A stretch of 64,000 nucleotides of DNA from NCBI RefSeq assembly GCF_000518485.1, contig NZ_JADR01000002.1, positions 124,001 through 188,000 on the forward strand. Reading direction: 5' to 3'. The stretch comes from Olleya marilimosa CAM030 (GTDB lineage Bacteria > Bacteroidota > Bacteroidia > Flavobacteriales > Flavobacteriaceae). The position numbers and the translations under genes were made by a program. Positions 62,286-64,000 of the stretch are shown here, piece after piece (position 1 is the stretch's first letter; each line of letters begins with the position of its first letter). The notes beneath the pieces are model-generated. The model was not told the DNA's origin, ran no database searches, and was given only the letters and a program-made list of their open reading frames with translations.

Positions 62286-63389
62286 CTAAATAACCTCAAA
62301 CAATTTTCCAGGAAGTGGTCTAACCACGCCTTTTAATTCCATATTAAGTAATGTGCCAGCTAGTTTATAGGTTGGCATATTACAATTAATAGCAATACTA
62401 TCTAGCAAAGCCTTATTATTGTCTTTTAGGTAATTATACACAACCTTTTCATCAGGATCTAACTCAATAAACAACTGCTTTTGTACAGGTGGTTTTTGTA
62501 AGTTTTCCAATTGCCAGTTTAAAATATAAGGCACATCTAAAGGTGTAGATAACAAATGTGCTTTTTGTTGTTTTATTAAATTATTACAACCAACGCTTTG
62601 ACTATCTGTGACACGTCCAGGGACTGCAAACACATCTCTGTTATATGAGTTTGCAATATCTGCTGTAACCAGACTTCCGCCTTTTTCTGCAGACTCAATA
62701 ACTATGGTTGCTTGACTTATACCTGCAATAATGCGGTTTCTTTTTAAAAAATTATTTCGATCAAAAGTATCACTACTCCAAAAGTCAGTAAAAAAACCTC
62801 CATTGTTTTCAACTTCTGCAACGTACTTTTTATGCACTTTTGGATAAATTTGGTTTAAACCATGTGCTAAACAACCTATAGTTTGTAATTTATTTTTAAT
62901 GGCAGCTTTATGTGCTGTAATATCTGTACCATAAGCAAATCCCGAAATTATAATTGGTTTATATATGGCTAACTCTTCAATTAATTTTTCACAAAATGCA
63001 ATACCTGATGTGGTGATTTTTCTAGCTCCAACAATACTAATAATATGTTTATTATTAAGGTTAATGTTTCCGCTTTCAAACAAAACTATAGGACTATCAA
63101 TGCAATGTTTTAAGTTTGATGGATATGTTGGGTCAGTAAATACGTGATGTTTTAGGTTTTCGTCTTTAATAAATTTTAGTTCTTTATCTGCTTCTTCAAA
63201 ATGACTAGATTGATATAATTCACTTAAAATAATTTCGCCTATACCATCAATTTTTAAAAGGTTTTGTTTCTTTTCTTTAAACACAGCTTCTGCACTTCCG
63301 CAATGGTTAATTAGCTTTTTTGCGGTAGTATCTCCTATTTTAGAGACGTGTTGTAAGGCTAAAATATAGCGTAATTGGTCGTCATTCAT
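62286..63389 (-). CDS. dprA: DNA-processing protein DprA
   Basis: 367 residues. An N-terminal helix-hairpin-helix/SAM-like region (about 1-75) precedes the Rossmann-like DprA core: 'ISIVGARKITTSGIAFCEKL', 'IISGFAYGTDITAHKAAI', 'GCLAHGLNQIYP', 'RNRIIAGISQATIVIESAEK' and 'FAVPGRVTD'. A C-terminal winged helix (about 300-367) follows. DprA loads RecA on incoming single-stranded DNA in natural transformation; in many bacteria it is present without proven competence. It is divergent from the HU/SPOR-type gene. Confidence 0.96.
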   Translation of the reverse strand: MNDDQLRYILALQHVSKIGDTTAKKLINHCGSAEAVFKEKKQNLLKIDGIGEIILSELYQSSHFEEADKELKFIKDENLKHHVFTDPTYPSNLKHCIDSPIVLFESGNINLNNKHIISIVGARKITTSGIAFCEKLIEELAIYKPIIISGFAYGTDITAHKAAIKNKLQTIGCLAHGLNQIYPKVHKKYVAEVENNGGFFTDFWSSDTFDRNNFLKRNRIIAGISQATIVIESAEKGGSLVTADIANSYNRDVFAVPGRVTDSQSVGCNNLIKQQKAHLLSTPLDVPYILNWQLENLQKPPVQKQLFIELDPDEKVVYNYLKDNNKALLDSIAINCNMPTYKLAGTLLNMELKGVVRPLPGKLFEVI

Positions 63390-63482
63390 TTTTTATTGCA
63401 CTGATTTTGAAACTACAAGAAAAGAAATTTAAGTCTGTTAATAACTAATACACACTAAATTTTCTTGGTTTTTAAAATTTTC

Positions 63483-63490
63483 TAACTTTG
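63483..63490 (+). promoter_or_regulatory. Candidate -7 element directly before the HU/SPOR-type gene
   Basis: TAACTTTG matches TAnnTTTG and ends only 5 bases before the ATG at 63496, so transcription may start at or next to the start codon. Confidence 0.5.
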
Positions 63491-63495
63491 TTACT

Positions 63496-64000
63496 ATGCA
63501 ATTAGAACATTACATAAGCGATTTATTATACAGATATGATTGTGTTACGGTTCCAGAATTTGGATCGTTTTTAACACAACGTCAATCTGCGCAAGTACAC
63601 GATAGTACCAATGCCTTTTATCCTCCTAAAAAGCAATTGTCTTTTAACGAGCAAATACAAAATAACGACGGTTTATTAGTGCGTTATATAGCAGATATTG
63701 AAAAAATACCTTTTGAAACTGCTGCACAAAACCTATCTAAACGTGTTAAGTCTTTAAAGTCTTATTTAGTTGAAGGTGAAACGTTAAGTTTTGAAAACAT
63801 TGGTGAGTTAATTTTAAATAATGAAGGTAAAATAGAATTTAATCCATCTTACCATTTAAATTATTTAACTGATGCTTTTGGTTTATCACAGTTTGTATCT
63901 CCTGCAGTAACTAGAGTTGTTTACAAAGAAGAAGCCGAAACCATTGAGCGTGTTATCCCAATTGCGGTAACACCAGAAAAACGTCAAAGCAAATCATACC
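63496..64000 (+). CDS. HU-CCDC81/SPOR-type cell-surface/division protein, 5' part
   Basis: The frame opens at the ATG at 63496 and runs off the window after 168 codons. The start 'MQLEHYISDLLYRYDCVTVP' followed by EFGSFLTQRQSAQV is the conserved HU-CCDC81 prokaryotic domain 1 of Bacteroidota proteins; 'VKSLKSYLVEGETLSFENIG' and 'IEFNPSYHLNYLTDAFGLSQ' belong to domain 2. These proteins usually continue with a membrane helix and a C-terminal SPOR domain that binds denuded glycan, which would lie beyond base 64000. Exact function is unknown. Confidence 0.88.
   Translation, partial: MQLEHYISDLLYRYDCVTVPEFGSFLTQRQSAQVHDSTNAFYPPKKQLSFNEQIQNNDGLLVRYIADIEKIPFETAAQNLSKRVKSLKSYLVEGETLSFENIGELILNNEGKIEFNPSYHLNYLTDAFGLSQFVSPAVTRVVYKEEAETIERVIPIAVTPEKRQSKSY

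Overview
The window looks like chromosomal DNA from a marine-type gliding member of the Flavobacteriaceae (Bacteroidota). The evidence is AT-rich DNA, TAnnTTTG-type -7 promoter elements, almost no Shine-Dalgarno sequences, T9SS type A and type B sorting domains, gldH beside a RicT/PSP1 gene, and lipoproteins with Bacteroidota-style signal peptides. I cannot settle the genus from the sequence alone. No rRNA, tRNA, CRISPR array, insertion sequence or prophage was seen. Most of the window is housekeeping core.

Layout. 1-9,091 is a metal block: the end of a SCO-family gene, feoA-feoB with a tiny Cys-rich membrane protein, then a DtxR/MntR-type regulator followed by an outer-membrane protein, a TroA-like lipoprotein, an ATPase and two permeases. 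9,088-13,210 holds an ECF sigma factor with a large membrane partner, a J-domain/TerB-like protein and a bacilliredoxin. 13,309-15,697 is an acyltransferase / acyl-ACP desaturase / HD hydrolase operon. 15,763-18,258 holds a lipoprotein, an AraC regulator and a secreted protein. 18,332-23,589 (minus) runs hemH, MATE exporter, hemJ, NtrY-like kinase, crotonase. 23,741-27,229 is a giant TraB/GumN protein. 28,354-37,233 is a long heme operon: hemA, a hemC-hemD fusion, hemE, ktrB, EI24, GNAT, hemF, ychJ-like, hemB. With hemJ and hemH this gives every step from glutamyl-tRNA to protoheme except hemL. 37,258-48,518 carries T9SS cargo, a CNNM/CBS protein, ogt, a hotdog protein, a serine hydrolase, an exonuclease, an M43 protease and a double ABC ATPase. 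48,801-56,353 (minus) holds an M91-like zincin, scoB, scoA, PBP1a, gldH, ricT and trhO. 56,500-60,410 holds recA and a second ECF sigma operon. The end carries plsC, trpS, dprA and the start of an HU-CCDC81/SPOR-type gene.

The most interesting signal is around recA. A 31-nt bipartite element (GACGCAACC-N14-GCATCTAC) occurs twice, once on each side of recA, pointing outward. One copy drives the lipoprotein / ECF sigma / membrane-spanning partner operon. The other points at an unannotated 30-codon ORF on the minus strand that ends just before a U-rich terminator. The element has the -35/-10 geometry of an ECF promoter. The simplest reading is an autoregulated ECF sigma whose regulon includes a tiny secreted or membrane peptide. 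The sigma factor's partner protein has an inner-membrane helix, a long Asn/Thr/Gln-rich linker and a beta-barrel-like C-terminus, so it could span the envelope.

A second signal is that both permeases of the Mn/Zn ABC transporter carry about 75-residue cytoplasmic tails resembling the DtxR winged helix, reminiscent of chlamydial YtgCR. In the same operon the regulator gene has a perfect TTTAAG-N4-CTTAAA palindrome just after its promoter.
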